Source of the DNA: Hippophae tibetana
Taxonomy: Eukaryota > Streptophyta > Magnoliopsida > Rosales > Elaeagnaceae
DNA length: 64,000 bases
NCBI GenBank assembly: GCA_037013495.1
Contig: CM072809.1
Location: 3,805,001 to 3,869,000, forward strand
Direction of reading: 5' to 3'
The number at the start of each line of letters is the position of its first letter. Within the stretch, counting starts at the first letter, position 1. Made by a program: the position numbers and the translations under genes. Below, one piece after another: positions 23,465-37,300 of this stretch. A model generated the notes under the pieces. It was not told the origin of the DNA. It ran no database searches and was given only the letters and a program-made list of their open reading frames with translations.

Positions 23465-24355
23465 ATGGGTTTCTTCAGAAATTGGCACACAATCTCTGTG
23501 GTGATTTCCTTGCTCTTATCGTCAATTTTCCAAACTTGTTATGGCTATGATCCAAAGTCCTTGGAGGGTTTTGTATATGATTATGCAAATCGAAGCCTTG
23601 AAATGCCTAATGCAGGCACCTTGTACAATGTCAATCTTCCTGATAACTTCACCGGCATGAAGGTTTCTTTTATTAGACTCCGCAATGGAAGATTTCGGAA
23701 AAAAGGAGTAAACTTAAGTTTTTTTTATATTCCACCAATGGTTATTACAGAGCCTAATGTGAAAAGGATAGCCATAATATATGAGAATTTGGGCAATTTG
23801 TCTTCTTTTTATTACAAAGTGCCTAATTATACATTGGTTGCTCCTGTTGTTGGCTTTATGGCCTATGATTCTCCCAATGCAAGTGCATTAGGCAATAGAA
23901 AGCTTATTCTCAGAGTAAAAGAGAAACCCATTTCAATCAGATTCTCAGAATTAATAAAATGGACAAATTTGACACCAAAATGTGTTGAATTTGATGAATA
24001 TGGGAGACATGAGATAAAGAACATGAGCGAGTCTAATTATGTGTGTTTTGCAAGAGGACACGGCCATTTCTCACTTGTTATTCCATCAATAACAGCATCA
24101 AAATTGCCAAAGAAGAAAGAGAACTATTGGAAGTTGTGGGTGATTGGACTTTTTGGAGGATTTAGTGGCTTGATTTTGTTGGGTTTGGCAGTGATGGTTA
24201 TAATCAAACTAGTGAAGAAATACAAACTTAGAACAATGGAGAATCGATCTGAAAAAGATGTATCTTTTGATACGTTTTGGGTTGGAAGAAGTAAAATGCC
24301 TTCTGCTTCCATGGTTAGAACTCAGCCCTCTCTGGAACTTGAATATGTTCCTTGA
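23465..24355 (+). CDS. DUF1191 single-pass membrane protein, 296 aa
   Basis: Single exon. The first ATG is at 23465; the frame is open a few codons further upstream but without ATG. In order: signal peptide (about 1-27, MGFFRNWHTISVVISLLLSS...); an extracellular or lumenal part of about 190 residues with eight N-glycosylation sequons (NRS, NFT, NLS twice, NYT, NAS, NLT, NMS); a transmembrane helix (about 222-248, WVIGLFGGFSGLILLGLAV); and a basic cytoplasmic tail ending with the family signature WVGRSKMPSASMVRTQPSLE. This is the plant-only DUF1191 family, function unknown. The Arabidopsis relative At4g01140, as I recall, sits next to CURT1A, as here. No lesions. Function not inferable. Confidence 0.9.
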   Translation: MGFFRNWHTISVVISLLLSSIFQTCYGYDPKSLEGFVYDYANRSLEMPNAGTLYNVNLPDNFTGMKVSFIRLRNGRFRKKGVNLSFFYIPPMVITEPNVKRIAIIYENLGNLSSFYYKVPNYTLVAPVVGFMAYDSPNASALGNRKLILRVKEKPISIRFSELIKWTNLTPKCVEFDEYGRHEIKNMSESNYVCFARGHGHFSLVIPSITASKLPKKKENYWKLWVIGLFGGFSGLILLGLAVMVIIKLVKKYKLRTMENRSEKDVSFDTFWVGRSKMPSASMVRTQPSLELEYVP

Positions 24356-27300
24356 CTTTTATTTATTATTTATTTTTTTAATACATCTTTTGTACTACTT
24401 TTTGCCATAGGTATCTCTAGTGAAAATATGTTAGACGTTCTTGAATTTTAGTACAAACAACATTTCCAATCTGTGCTATTCATCTCATTGCCATGGAATC
24501 TCACATGAAATGTAAATTTAATGATTTTAATTTATAATTTATGATTAAATAATTTATTTTGTGATTTTTAATTCTTTTATATAAATGATCACAAATATAT
24601 TTGATAATAAAATTTTACTTAATATTTAAGAAAAACACTTACAAGTCGCTTAATAAAATTTCATGTTCTATATGAGTTTTTGAAAAGAAAAAAAATCAAA
24701 GATGGTATAAGTTATTTATGACATGTATTTTGACACCATCTAATAATTGATACACATTCATTTTTTAAACTCAAAAAACCTAAAAACTTTTGGTTATTAA
24801 TTAAAAAAATTAAAATTTTAATCATCTTCTTCTATATTAATACATGAATAAATAAAATCAACACAAAGTCATCGTATATATTTAACCTTACATTTATAAG
24901 ATAAATATCTAATAAATAAATTAAATATTATTAAATATTAAAATATTTGATATATCTTTTATGAATTTATCTGTATTAATTTAACTCTTGTAAATAGCAT
25001 CATAATACAGATATAAGGTACATATTTTCTAATCTTTTTTACTATTTTACATGGTCAAATTTTTGAGTGATTATTCATCTTTTTCGTGATTGAGTTAATA
25101 AATTTGTGATAAATTTAGTGAACACAAAAATTGATTTAAATAATACATATAAAAATCATAAGATTTCGTGTATTTTTTTTAAAAATATTTGGTGAATAAA
25201 AAAATCAATAATTAAAAATCTGAATAAAAAAATATTTTTTAAACATTTATAAATCTTCCTATATTTTGTTAGTGATTACTTAAAATCATGAAAATTAAAA
25301 TAAAAAATCATTAGCAAATATATTTGATTAAACAAATTTCAGGAATCAATAATAAAAATCATTATCAAAAACAATCTTAATTAAATACTTTGTTTTTTTA
25401 TTTATTTATAGAAATTCGCTTCATTAAGGATTAGAATTAAATTAGATACTTAATTAATTCCTCTTTTTGTTTCAACAATACCAAGTCTGAGTCTGTTATG
25501 AAATAAACTTGTCTTGTACTATATTAATTGTAAATACGTAACAACCTCAATCATATATTATGAGTTTGGTCATTAAGTATACTTTTGATGCTAGAACTCT
25601 ACGTAACATGTTTGATTTAGGCGTTTTAAAAATCATTTTTTTATGTTTGAGTTTGAGAGATTAAGGAAATGTGGCTCTTATGCTTTCACAATCATATACT
25701 TTTAATTAACAGAATATTTATAAAATATGAAGAATAAGAATCTGAGGACGGTAGAACAGAGCTTTAGTTGCATCTTAATTTCATACTAAGCAGCTTCATA
25801 TTGAACTTAATACTATTATAAATATAGTTTAGAAAAAATAAAAAAATCATTTATATAAATAAATATAAGACAAACCAAACCTATACGGAAAACCCTTATC
25901 TATTACACATAGAAAGAAAGGACAAGCAAGGAATAAATATAAAATATTAATACAATTTACTACCACCAATGATTATTAATTCTTTTTGGCTAGTAAACAT
26001 GTAATGGAAGGCGTAAGCCAATAAATATTTAAACATATAGAGGCAATATAAAATACATGTTGTAAGGCTCTTTCTACATGTGTGCAGGCCAGTCAACCCA
26101 CGAAAACCTTATATAATTGAAGACTTGGTGATAATTCTCATTTATGTGCTTTATTTATCTCCCAAAAGGCAAGTAATTCTAAAATTGCTAACTTAAGACA
26201 TACTAAGACAACTACTGCTACAATAATCTATCTCCATTTGCAGTTAATATAAGCTACGATTCGATTTATTGGCTAGAAACACTAAAATGAGAGTTTTATA
26301 TGCATATAAATTAGTATTTATTTGCTCAAGTAATTGCTGATAGAGTCAGATGAATCAACCTATAGGCCATAGGGTGGAGGTCGTAGTCTCACATAAGTGT
26401 TGTAAGGGAAAAAGATGATAAAAAAAAAAATGCCTTCATCTTCTATGCATGGCTAAGTTTACCATATATGTGATTTCACAATCTTGAAGAATAGAATGGA
26501 TATATGATGGAAACATTTCTGATTATCCTTAGATACTTAATTTTGCACATGAATTATTATTTATTTATTTATTTTTCTTTTTGTTATTTCCTACCACATA
26601 TTTGAAATGAAAAAAAATTAAGTATCAGATTAATTGCAAAATTTAAGGATTTATTATTGCAAAAAATATTTAACAAAAAATTATATGTAGTTGAGTAAGG
26701 ATAAATTTTCTTTATCCAATATTAAATTTCTTAATATAATGTATATTTTATAAAAGTATGCTTTTAAGGAAAAAATATATTTAACTTCACTTTACTTTCA
26801 AAAATAAAACATATCAGTTATTTTATTTTAAATTGATAAACTTTAGTTAACTTAATATTATATTTATGGACACTTTAATTATTTTAGATCAATTTTAATT
26901 ATTTTATTTTTTAAATTTTAAGATATTTTAATTATCAGACATCTATCAACCCTACTAGCAAAGTTTAATTCAATATAACTTAAATTTTTATTTAAAAATA
27001 TCTATAAAAAAATCAAAATTATTAATAAATGATTAAAACATTTAAAAATGTAACATTAGTATGATTACATTACAACAATTTAAAAAAAATGACTAAATGT
27101 TTAATTTGAGTATAAGGATAATCAGATTCAAATTTTCAAACTCCCTCACATTTTTTTTTATTCATAGACTCAATCTATTAAAAGTAAACAAAAATTAAAA
27201 CTTGTATTATTATTAGTAAAAATATATTTAATTTCGTAATTTTTATATTAGATACTGCTAATCTTATTATCATAAAAATTAAATGTGTTCAATGTAAAAA

Positions 27301-29989
27301 AATTACAAAAAACTAATTTTTTTTGAATAATTATAAGATTAAAATATATTTAAAAAGAAAGAAAAAATAAATATAAAACCTCCACGACCTCACCCATTTA
27401 TCAAGTGATTCCTATATAATTTTCACTGTAAAGGTATATTTGGTATGTTCAAAATTAAGGGTGAATAGTGGATTGAAATTGTATGTTTTTGATATATCTA
27501 AATTTAATTTGATCTCATCTTATTCAATTTAAATAAATTTAAAGATTTTAAATCTGATTCTAATCCAATGATATAATCAATCTAAATAAATCAAAATCTG
27601 AAAAAATCGAATTTGTTTTTACCAGATTATGAAATTTATTTATGAATTATTGTCACATATAACACACAATATACAAAAATTTAAATTTTAAATTGATATT
27701 TTTATAACCAATATTATTATTTACAATCAAAACTAAAAAAATTAAAAGAATAAAACATGTAATATTTATAACTAACATTCATTTAAAGTAAATCAAAAGA
27801 TAAGAGCACAATTAATATTGATTGTTTTGATAAATAAATGATCAAATTATTAATTAATTTCACTTTTAACATCCAAATATATATTTTTATTTTCTTACAA
27901 TATAAAAAAAATATTTTTCTCTTAAATAGATTAAAAATAAAATTGAGCCATATAATTAAACCTATTAAATTTACAGCTAAGTCAAAACTAGCAAGGTGTG
28001 ATATATTTAAATTAAACTTATAACAATCCCAAATATTATTATATATATATTTAAGTGTTACATAATTATTTCATATTATTACTCATCTTAATATTTGACT
28101 ATGGTAGCTAATGAAACTTCTAACAATTCAATAGGCAACGAGCCTTTTCGTTAAAAAATTAGGCAAGCAAACAACGAATGTAATGACAATTGAAAAAAAT
28201 CTTATGTTGGAGAATAAGTGTCATATTTAAAACATATAAAGAATAAATTAAATATATAATTAAAATTTATTACTTAATTTTTTAATTTAAAATTATAGAT
28301 TGAAGTAAACTATTAAATAAAAATAAACCCATGTAAACATCGGAATATTTTTTCCAAACTTTGATAATTACCATAAAAAAACCCATCAAAATTTAGACAG
28401 TTTTCACGGATGATTCCGTCGGTGTATCTATAAGGCTTATATTTATTTTTAAAACATTTAAAAAACTTACATGCATATTTTAAAAATATAACTTGTAAGG
28501 CTTATATAGTTTTTGGAATGTTTATAAAATTATGTAAAATTTATATATAACTTAATGAATAACCATAAAATCTAAAAAAAATCATGTTTATTAACTCTGA
28601 AACTTATATATTTCAAAATTAATTTATAATTTAATGTAATAGTTTAAAGTTTTTTTCTATAATTTTAATATAAAATTTATGTATAATTTATATACATACG
28701 ATGGAATAGCATTGAAACATGAAATTGTTCTAATGTTTAAATTCAAACCCATGTACTCCAAAATTTATTTTAAGTTTAATTTAATAGTTTATAATTTTTC
28801 CTATTAATCTAACATGAAAGTAATATAAAATTTATGTAAATGTTATAAAATTATGTTTAATTTTTATATAATTTATAAAATAATTCTAAAACAACAAAAA
28901 ATCTATGTTGAATAATATTTTTAAAATTAAAATCATCTATTACAAAATTTATTTCAAATTTAGTTTAATAGTTTGTATTTTCTCTATTATTTTAACGTAG
29001 ATTTTTTTTTTTTACATTTATGTACAACTTATATAATGGTGTATAATATATGTATAACTTACAAAATAATCCTATAACATACTAATATTTATGTTGAATA
29101 ATATTTTTAAAAGCAAAATACCGATCAAGTCCCTCATAACAAGTGTCAACACACGTTTAGTACTTCAAATTCAAAAAATGTATTTTAATAATTTATATAT
29201 TAAAGTATTAGCACACATTTATAATACCTCATCTTCGAAAAAAAAAGTGAATTAAATACAGATAATTTTTTAATTAGATTATTATTCTTTTATGTAAAAT
29301 GATTTAAAAATAATTAAAACTCGATCTATTAAAACGATAAAATTACAAGTAATATGAAAAAGAAATTCACAAAAAATTCTTTCAAAATTTGGTTATTAAC
29401 GTTATTTTATTTTAATATTTTTTATTAAATTTTATTTTAAAAAATAAAAATATATATTTAATTAATTTTATGTTAGATTATTACTATTAATAATTTTTTG
29501 AAATAAATTCATATTAAATTTCGCTTTCATCAAATTACTCATATTTTAATTACAAAAAAATAAAAATAATAATAATATTTTAATATATAAATTATTAAAA
29601 TAATATCATATTTGAGGTACTTTTGCAATCATCCTCCATATTTTTAATTATATCATATATTTTAAAATTCATGTAAGTTTAAAATTAAAAAAAAAAACCC
29701 TGTTATTAATGAATTTCTTTTTATTTTGTATTTTTGAAGAAAAAAAATCAATATAATGTTTCTATAAGATTACAAAATTATATAATTTGTATCATACATA
29801 GTAACTCGGAACAATTCCATAAACTTCTCAAATTAAGAAATCAAAATACAGCCGCACTGAAAAAAGAAACCAAAGAACTTGTACCACAAATGTATAACTT
29901 ACAAAGCCATGAGGCTGATATTTAGTTGTCAGTTGTCACACAATAAAAATTGCTAGTCCCAAAAGCACACAAGATTATCCACATGTGAC
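24356..29989. other. Intergenic desert, extremely AT-rich
   Basis: No gene seen over 5.6 kb. Open frames such as 27838-28023 are Lys/Ile/Asn-rich chance frames. A slightly more balanced stretch lies at 25860-26180. Bases 28380-29110 contain several near repeats of TAATTTAATAGTTT-like and TTATATAAT-like motifs. Confidence 0.55.
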
Positions 29990-31240
29990 ACAATTAAAGC
30001 ATCAGTTTCTAACAATAACCCTATCCCAGCTCTTCCTCTGTGCTAACTCAAGACCTCTAAGAACTTCCAACAGCTCCAGATGATCCATAGATAAGGCTCT
30101 GTCACCTCTATGATCCCTTACAATAAATCCAATAGCACCAAAATTGCTCTCTGTATTAAAAGAGGCATCACAATTCAGTTTGACAACTCCATCAGGAGGA
30201 GGCAACCAGTGAATATGAATTGGTACACCAGAATTGTCAGATTGCTTCTGTCTAGGCATTAGTTTTGAGGCATGACAAAACTCCTCAGATCAGATAGTCT
30301 TCTAGAAATCACAACCACTGCATTAGGATCAGACCCCTTTTAAGATAAGAGACACTGATTTCTTCCAATCCATATATTCCAGCATATACATAACATAGCT
30401 AGGAAGAGCTTGAGCTATTGCTTTTAACATAATATCCTTACCACCAGCTGATTAGAGCTTGGATTTCCATCCAGCAACTCTACCTTCCATCCTTTCCTCA
30501 AGCAACCCATAGAGTGAAGCATTAGAAGCTCCCCAATCAGTAGGTAGCCCCAAGTAATTTCTTGCTTTAGAATAAGTCCCCATGCAATCCATAAGTCTAT
30601 TACAGTTGCTCCCACTAACCTCCCCAAAAAACATGGCATCATCAACAAAGAATAGGCTAGATAAGATTGGACACTGTCTTTTTAACCTCAAACCCTGTAA
30701 AACTGCATAATATTCCATAGCTTCCTTAGTCTTTAAAACCAAAACATTAGCCAAAAGAAGGAAATATATATATATGGGGAGAGAGGGATTCCTTACCTTA
30801 TTCTTTGACTCCACGTGTTATCAAAGCCCATCTTACACATAAAAGCCTCCAAAAAATCTCATTCTACACGATCATAGCCTTTAGCCATGTCAGTTTTCAG
30901 AAAAAAAAGAAAAATAACCTTTTGATTCCTTTTTAAGAAATCGAACACCTTTTGTGCTATCAACATATTTTCTTGAATAACTCTATTACTAACAAAAGTC
31001 CTCTGATTTTCCATAATAAGTTTGGCATAAACTGTTTAATCTATTAACCAGAACCTTGGCTACAACTTTATAAACAAAGTTACAAAGGGATATTGGTCGA
31101 AAATATATTGGAGATTCAGTTTGTTGTACTTTGGGGATAAGAGCTATGTTTGTCTCATTCGTTGAAAGAGGGAGAGAGCCAGAGGAACCACATCATCTTG
31201 AATTAGGGTCATACACTAGTATTGATAGCTTGATGATGAA
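29990..31240 (-). pseudogene. Dead L1-type LINE: reverse transcriptase and RNase H fragments
   Basis: On the minus strand, in order: IALIPKVQQTES and FRPISLCNFVYKVVAKVLVNR (RT fingers, about 31160-31040); RTFVSNRVIQENMLIAQKVF (about 31010-30950); DMAKGYDRVE then a stop at 30859-30861 where tryptophan is expected; LFFVDDAMFF (about 30640; canonical F/Y-x-D-D catalytic motif); DIMLKAIAQALPSYVM (about 30430); and after a gap an RNase H part, WLPPPDGVVKLNCDASF with GAIGFIVRDHRG (30200-30080). These are the domains of plant LINE ORF2. Stop codons, frameshifts and loss of the zf-RVT linker between RT and RNase H show it is inactive. The endonuclease end and a poly-A tail were not found. Confidence 0.87.
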
Positions 31241-31334
31241 GCCATCAAGGGAAATGCTACACTAATGCTAAACACAAATTAATTACAATACAACCTAAAA
31301 AATGTATAAGTAAATATAGCATTACACTCTTTGT

Positions 31335-31690
31335 ACTACGGGTGTCCATAAACCGGTTCGGACCAGATCAAATCGTAAAACCGAATCAAACGGTTTTACA
31401 AATCAAACGGTCCGATCCAGTTTGTATTTATTAAAATCGTTTTTCAAACGATCCGGTCCGGTTTAAAATCGGACCCGACATGTTTAATAAATATATTAAA
31501 AATTTCACATTATTTTTCATTAAAGATATCAAAAAAACCGAACCAAATCGGAAACTGAATCGGACCAGATTGAATCAAATGATTTTATAAATCAAACGAT
31601 CTAGTTTAATTTATAATAATTAAAATCGTTTCAAACGGTTCGATCCGGTTAAATATTTTTTTCCCAAAATCGAACCTGACCGAAACGTTT
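31335..31690. repeat. Degenerate GGTTCGG/CCGGTCC-rich repeat unit
   Basis: Contains many imperfect copies of AACCGGTTCGGACC, GATCCGGTCCGGTTTAAAATCGGACC and TCAAACGGTTTTACAAATC motifs, in both orientations, starting GGGTGTCCATAAACC. Segments of this type are common dispersed repeats in eudicots. No terminal inverted repeats or target duplication could be fixed, so the class is open. A shorter relative lies at 22110-22215. Confidence 0.55.
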
Positions 31691-32690
31691 GAGACACATA
31701 CTTTGTACACTACTAACATCTATTTTTAATTTCTTTTTTCTTTCTCGTTTCTCCTTAATTTTATTTTTTCGATTCCATTGGAACTGCATCTCTAGTAAAC
31801 GGAAGCATCTAAAATGGAAACAAGAAAAAGCACTACCAATATCCCACATGATCTTCATAAACAATTTAAAATGAGAAAAACTCTTAGCTAAGTGAAGGTT
31901 ATGTAAAAGCAACCTTTTAGTGATTCGCCTCATCATTTTATTCTCTCCTCTCTCGCTCCTCTCCAAGCAAACTCATCTTAATATCTTACCCATCATCATT
32001 ACTCTAACGAGATTCACCAAAGATCTAGTAAATTAGCGCTGAAAAAAGCAAAAATGGTGTAAAGTAGGTGGAAATAAATAAATGAAGATTTAATAAATGA
32101 GAAGTAGGTGTAATCCTTCTCTGCCATTGCAAATCTTAACACAGGTATATAAAAAATAAATATTTTGTAAAATCAGTACAGATGAAAAAAATCAAGCAAA
32201 ATAAATAACAAATAAATAAGATGGGTAACTCCACTTTTCATAAAGAATATGAACTTTGTGGCCAGTCAAAATCAGTTCCATTATTTTCTCCCTTTATGGC
32301 CAAAAATAAATTTCAGTTGACTAATATGGTTGCGAAGTTCTCATGTAAATTTTCTTTTTCTTATTGTTTAGCTAAAATAAATGGTAATTTCCTTTTTCTT
32401 ACTGCTATGTAAAAATAAATGGTTGCCTTTTCTTGTGGTGTTATTGGATATGAATATGATTTTATTTTATTTTTTTCAAAGATATGGATACAATTTGCGG
32501 CTTAAAAATGTTTCTTATCAATTGTTTGGAATCCATAATAAAAATACTCATAATATTTAAGTAGTTTCAAAAATATTTTTAATATTTATATTATTTTCAT
32601 CATTTTTATTAAAAGTATTTGTGATTTTAATACATATCACCTATTATTTTTTCTCTTCTTTCTTACTCAGACATAAACTATTACAAAATT
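31691..32690. other. Intergenic
   Basis: No gene recognised. CACTACTA occurs at 31708-31715 but neither its flank nor its subterminal sequence matches the CACTA right end at 33323. Short opposite-strand frames at 31649-31966 and 31689-31874 carry no known domain. Confidence 0.5.
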
Positions 32691-33323
32691 TCTTTCACTT
32701 CTCTTTAATTCTTTTTTACATTCCGATCACCTACGATCATCAATTCGAGTGCTAGTTAATAGGTTTTTTTACTCTCTAACTAATCTTTTAGATTCCCTAT
32801 TTTTTGAGCAAAATGCTCAAAAAAAATTATACTTATTTCTCACTTACAAAACACAATTTTTTCTTCATTTCTTTCATTTTGTCACTTCATTTACTCTTGT
32901 AAGTATTTCTATTAATCTTACGCACTTATTATTCATATTTCTCACTTATAAATTTTTGTATTTTTGTTATTATATGTTATTATTTATGTGTATAAATTTT
33001 TGTATTATATATGTATATTTTTATTATAACATCAGGAGAATAATATGATGATCTTGAATAACATAAAACAATACTATAGTAATTTTTCTGCTATTAATTA
33101 ATATTTTATTTTTTAATTATTTGTATTATTTAAACTATTTGTTAAATTGATTTTATTTTTTTTGTTATTATTTAGTGATCGAATACAGGTTTTTATTTAA
33201 ATATAAAAGAAAATGAGTAAATTTTGTAAAAAATAAAATTTTATGAATCGACTTTAAATTTTAAATCATTTCATTTAAAGTTGATTCAACGAAACAACTT
33301 TAATACCTCTTTTTATAGTAGTG
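32691..33323 (+). mobile_element. CACTA-like right end, part of a related pair
   Basis: TAGTAGTG at 33316-33323 is a CACTA right terminus. Subterminal motifs (AATCGACTTTAAATTTTAAATCATTTCATTTAAAGTTGATTCAACGAA region, 33246-33292) resemble those at 56875-56940. The inner segment TTTTTTGAGCAAAATGCTCAAAAAAAATTATAC (about 32799-32833) closely matches 55025-55060 of the second element. The left end was not found, so the start given here is arbitrary. No transposase seen. Confidence 0.5.
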
Positions 33324-33990
33324 GATACTTTATCATAACATAATTTTTTTATGTTTTGTGTAAATTGAATATAAACTTAATAATTAAAAAATAGTGTTAT
33401 ATGTATATGTATTATATGTGTTATTATTATATGTATTATATGTAATAAGATGTTATAATAACTCTCGTACTATTTATTAACAAGAGTAAATTATATTATT
33501 ATATGTAAGTTGATATGTATATCTTTTCATAAAAAAATATTTTTCTTAAAAATAAATATAATTGTTATTTTTAGAGTATAAATATTAATATTAAAGTAAT
33601 ATAAAATTGAAAAAATAATAACTTATAATTATAAAAACAATATTACGTACATTTAATATATTTTTATTATTAAAAAATTTATCCTAAAATTTTATATTAA
33701 ATATTAATTAATTATATATAATTTAAATTAAATTATAATTATTTAATATTAAATTTTAATTAATTTAATCATATTTAATGTTGAGATAAAATTACTTTAA
33801 ATTTTTACATAATAATTTATTATGGAAGTATTTTTAAATAACTGTTTACCTAATAATTTAAATGATTAATCATTAATATAATTTTAAAATCGTAAGATTT
33901 TTTTCTAAAATAAAAAGCAAAAGTATTTTTAAATAAAAATATTATTTTAAATATTTGAAAAATGCTCTATATTATCAAAATAAAAAAAAT
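33324..33990. other. Intergenic, AT-rich
   Basis: Nothing recognised; low-complexity A/T with ATGTATTATATG repeats near 33400-33450. Confidence 0.55.
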
Positions 33991-34320
33991 CCGAAGACAA
34001 GATATGCTTAAAGTCCACGTCAACTGAGACCGACATGGTTGCGTAGTAATCCATGGGCCTTCTAGCCAAGTCACCTTGTCGGTAGTAATAAACCTCACCA
34101 TACTGGAAATTCGAAAAATAAGGCTACAACCACGTCAGAACCCCCCACCCCACACTCACATGTCCTTTTCTGTGACCACCGTAATTCGCGTTTACTGTCT
34201 AAGTTACCCAACAATCGACGGTCCATCTTTCTCACTAACGTGGCTCCTTCTAATGCTTTCGTCACACCCTCATTATAAACTGTCACGCGCGTGTGCTTTT
34301 AATTACCTTGACTAACACCT
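33990..34320. promoter_or_regulatory. GC-richer island 1 upstream of GBF, with ACGT cores
   Basis: An abrupt 330-bp stretch of balanced composition in a >75% AT desert. It contains CCACGTCA at 34015-34022, CCACGTCA at 34130-34137, AACGTGG at 34237-34243 and a CACGCGCGTG palindrome near 34280. No coding pattern on either strand. Candidate conserved noncoding regulatory sequence, or a decayed gene or transposon remnant. Confidence 0.4.
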
Positions 34321-37300
34321 TTATTATATATAATAATTAATTATAAATAAAAAAAAATTATTTTAATTAATAATTTATTAACATCATAAAATAATAAAAC
34401 TTTATATATATATTTCATCTCATAATTATTTTAATATAATAAAATTATTACAATTTAATTTTTTATTATCATAAAAATATCTTTTAATGTCAATCATATC
34501 TAACAATAATCAAATTTAAATGTAAATAATTATATCATATAATTACCCTTATTTAATTATTTTACATTCAGTTTTAATTTCAATCAATTAGCATGTAATT
34601 AATAAATATAATTATAGATTACTCTTCCATCGATTGGGATTATATTATATAAGATTATGTTTATAACTGCTTATCCTTTTAATTTGAACTCATCCTAATA
34701 AACTAAAAATCCTAATAATATATTTGATAATCTCGCAGAGAAATTTTTCAAAAATTCTAAGAAACATTATTACTGTATAAAAAATACTTAGTTTTAGAAA
34801 AAATATTTTTTTTTGTATGCAATGTTACAATCTTTGAATACTTATTAAAACTTTAGTTCGGTCAATTTTTGACACGATACTAAACTGAGACTCTTAAACT
34901 TTAATGTTATTGAATTTGGTTTAAAATATATCAAACCCATTATTCTTATTTAATAAAAAAGATGAGATAGGTTAACTTGGGTTAACATATGAACTATTTA
35001 ATAAAAAAATATAATTTTGATTTTTCTCGATTGAATACATACTACTATATAATATGTGTTTATATTTTATAATTTAATCATATTTATATGTTATAATATA
35101 ATATAATTTATACAAATTAAAATTAAATAATTTTTTATCATTACATAATATATAAAAAAATTATATATTAACATTTGGTTTGAGTTGATATAAACCAGAT
35201 TCAATAACCCAATCCTTTTATTAGACGGGTCTATAAATGTAAATAACTATTCGAGTTAATAATTGAATCATGACTTAGTTTAAATTTATCATATTAATTT
35301 AATTTTAGTTCGATTCAAATACTGACACACTTAACCTATTTGAAAATCATACTTAAAACCACTTTAATAATTTCGTAGAAAATACTTATGAGTTTGTTTG
35401 AGTGTATTTTTTATAAGTAATTTAAATAAAATTTATTTTAAATGAAATTATTTTATTAAGAATGATTTTAAGATGAGCATTTAGATGTTATTTTAATAAT
35501 TATTTTAAGAAGATAATATGTATTAAAATTACTTGTTTTAATAATAAATATTACTTATTTTTTAAAAAATGTCAAAAAAAATTCTCAAATTTCATAATCA
35601 TTTATCTTGAATATTGTCAAATATTTTAAAAAGTTTTTTTTAATCATTAAAAGCTAATTTCAACCAAAAATAACAAGAGACCTTCTTTATTTTAACTAGA
35701 TGAAATGTTTGCTTTTAGATCCCAACAAGAGGCCCAATTTTGTTTTCATCACATATTATATATATATTTAAAATATAATATTACAAGCAAAAAATTTAAA
35801 ATATCAAAATTAAAAGAATATTAAGTATTTAATTCAATATTATTTTACATGTAATTAACTTACTAAAAATTAATCAATATTGTATGCTACTTGGATTCTT
35901 ATTTTTCTCATACAAGGAAAAATAAAAACAATACATTGAACAAAAAATTTAAGTAATAATTTTTTTTGAATTGTTTTTTCGTTATTTTATAATATTGTCG
36001 TTTTTTTATGTTGAAAATTAGTTCTTAATAACATTTACTTTAATTTTTAATTTTTCTCTCGTGCATCTTTATTTATTTTATTTAAAAACAAATATGAAAA
36101 TGATTTTAAATTTAAATTTTACTTCAGAGCTATTCCACACATTAATTATCAATATGTTATCAAATTTTATGTATGCAACATTTAAACTACGTTTTATCTA
36201 TTTTTTATATATAATTTTCTCTTCATCTTACCTTATCACAAAGTTAAATGAAATATCCTTATTATACTTATTTTTCATTTTATTTGCATTTTTAATTTAT
36301 TATTAACATATGGACAAAATTCTAATTATTTGTTCAAATTTTATTTTTTTTCCTAATAATTGACAAAAACAGCAACATCAATTCTTATTTAATGATGTAA
36401 ATTTATATCTTTTAATATTTATCTAATTTTATATATTAAGTGTATAAAAACTTTTTTTATGTTTGATTAAAAACATATATATATGTTATTTGTATCATTT
36501 AAGGAAAAATAATAATTAGTAATGATAAAGCCAAATATATAGTAGTTATTTATTTGGTATATATTATATATGTATAAATAAATTCTTAAAAATAAAGTAA
36601 ATTTTATTTTTATTTTTATTCTAATTTAAAAAATATTTAAGACCACAATTTTATACTTTACCTTAGACCACCTTGAGCCTCCGTTGGAAGAATAAGCAAT
36701 TCTAAGGGCAACTCTAATCTTATATCAATCTATCAAATTTGGCTTAAAATTATTTTAATTTAATCCCAAATTTTACACTAAAAATGATTTAATAAATATT
36801 GTTATGCAAATTTGGCCTAATACTACTCCAACATCATTTTTTATTAAATTTATTATTATATATAATAAATTAAAGTTAAATATATGATATATAATTACTA
36901 AAATAATTACTAAATACAATATAAAGCTAAAAATATAATATAAATTAATAATAATCTGATAAATCATTTTCAAATCTTCTAAAATTATTAATTCCAAATA
37001 AAAAAAATCAAATCAAAAGGTCTCACGTTATACTTTGAAATATATTAATTGAATACTTTTACTATGAATATGGTAATTTAGAGAATTAATATCCATCACT
37101 ATATACTTTATTTTTATTTTTAATTAAATGTATTGTTTAATTCGTATAATAAATATAATTTATTTAATAGATTTTTAAATTTTTTTCTTAATAATATAAT
37201 TTTTAAGTTTATTGTTTTTAATAAATTTCTTAAATATAATAATTTTTAAGAAATTCATTAAAAATAAAAATAAAATAAAAATTATATTTATAAAAGAATA

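Noticed and set aside
36061-36997. Hydrophobic frames in the AT desert that look like small membrane proteins
   Set aside because: Their composition (Ile, Leu, Phe, Tyr, Asn) is what random 80% AT DNA gives; no start context or homology.
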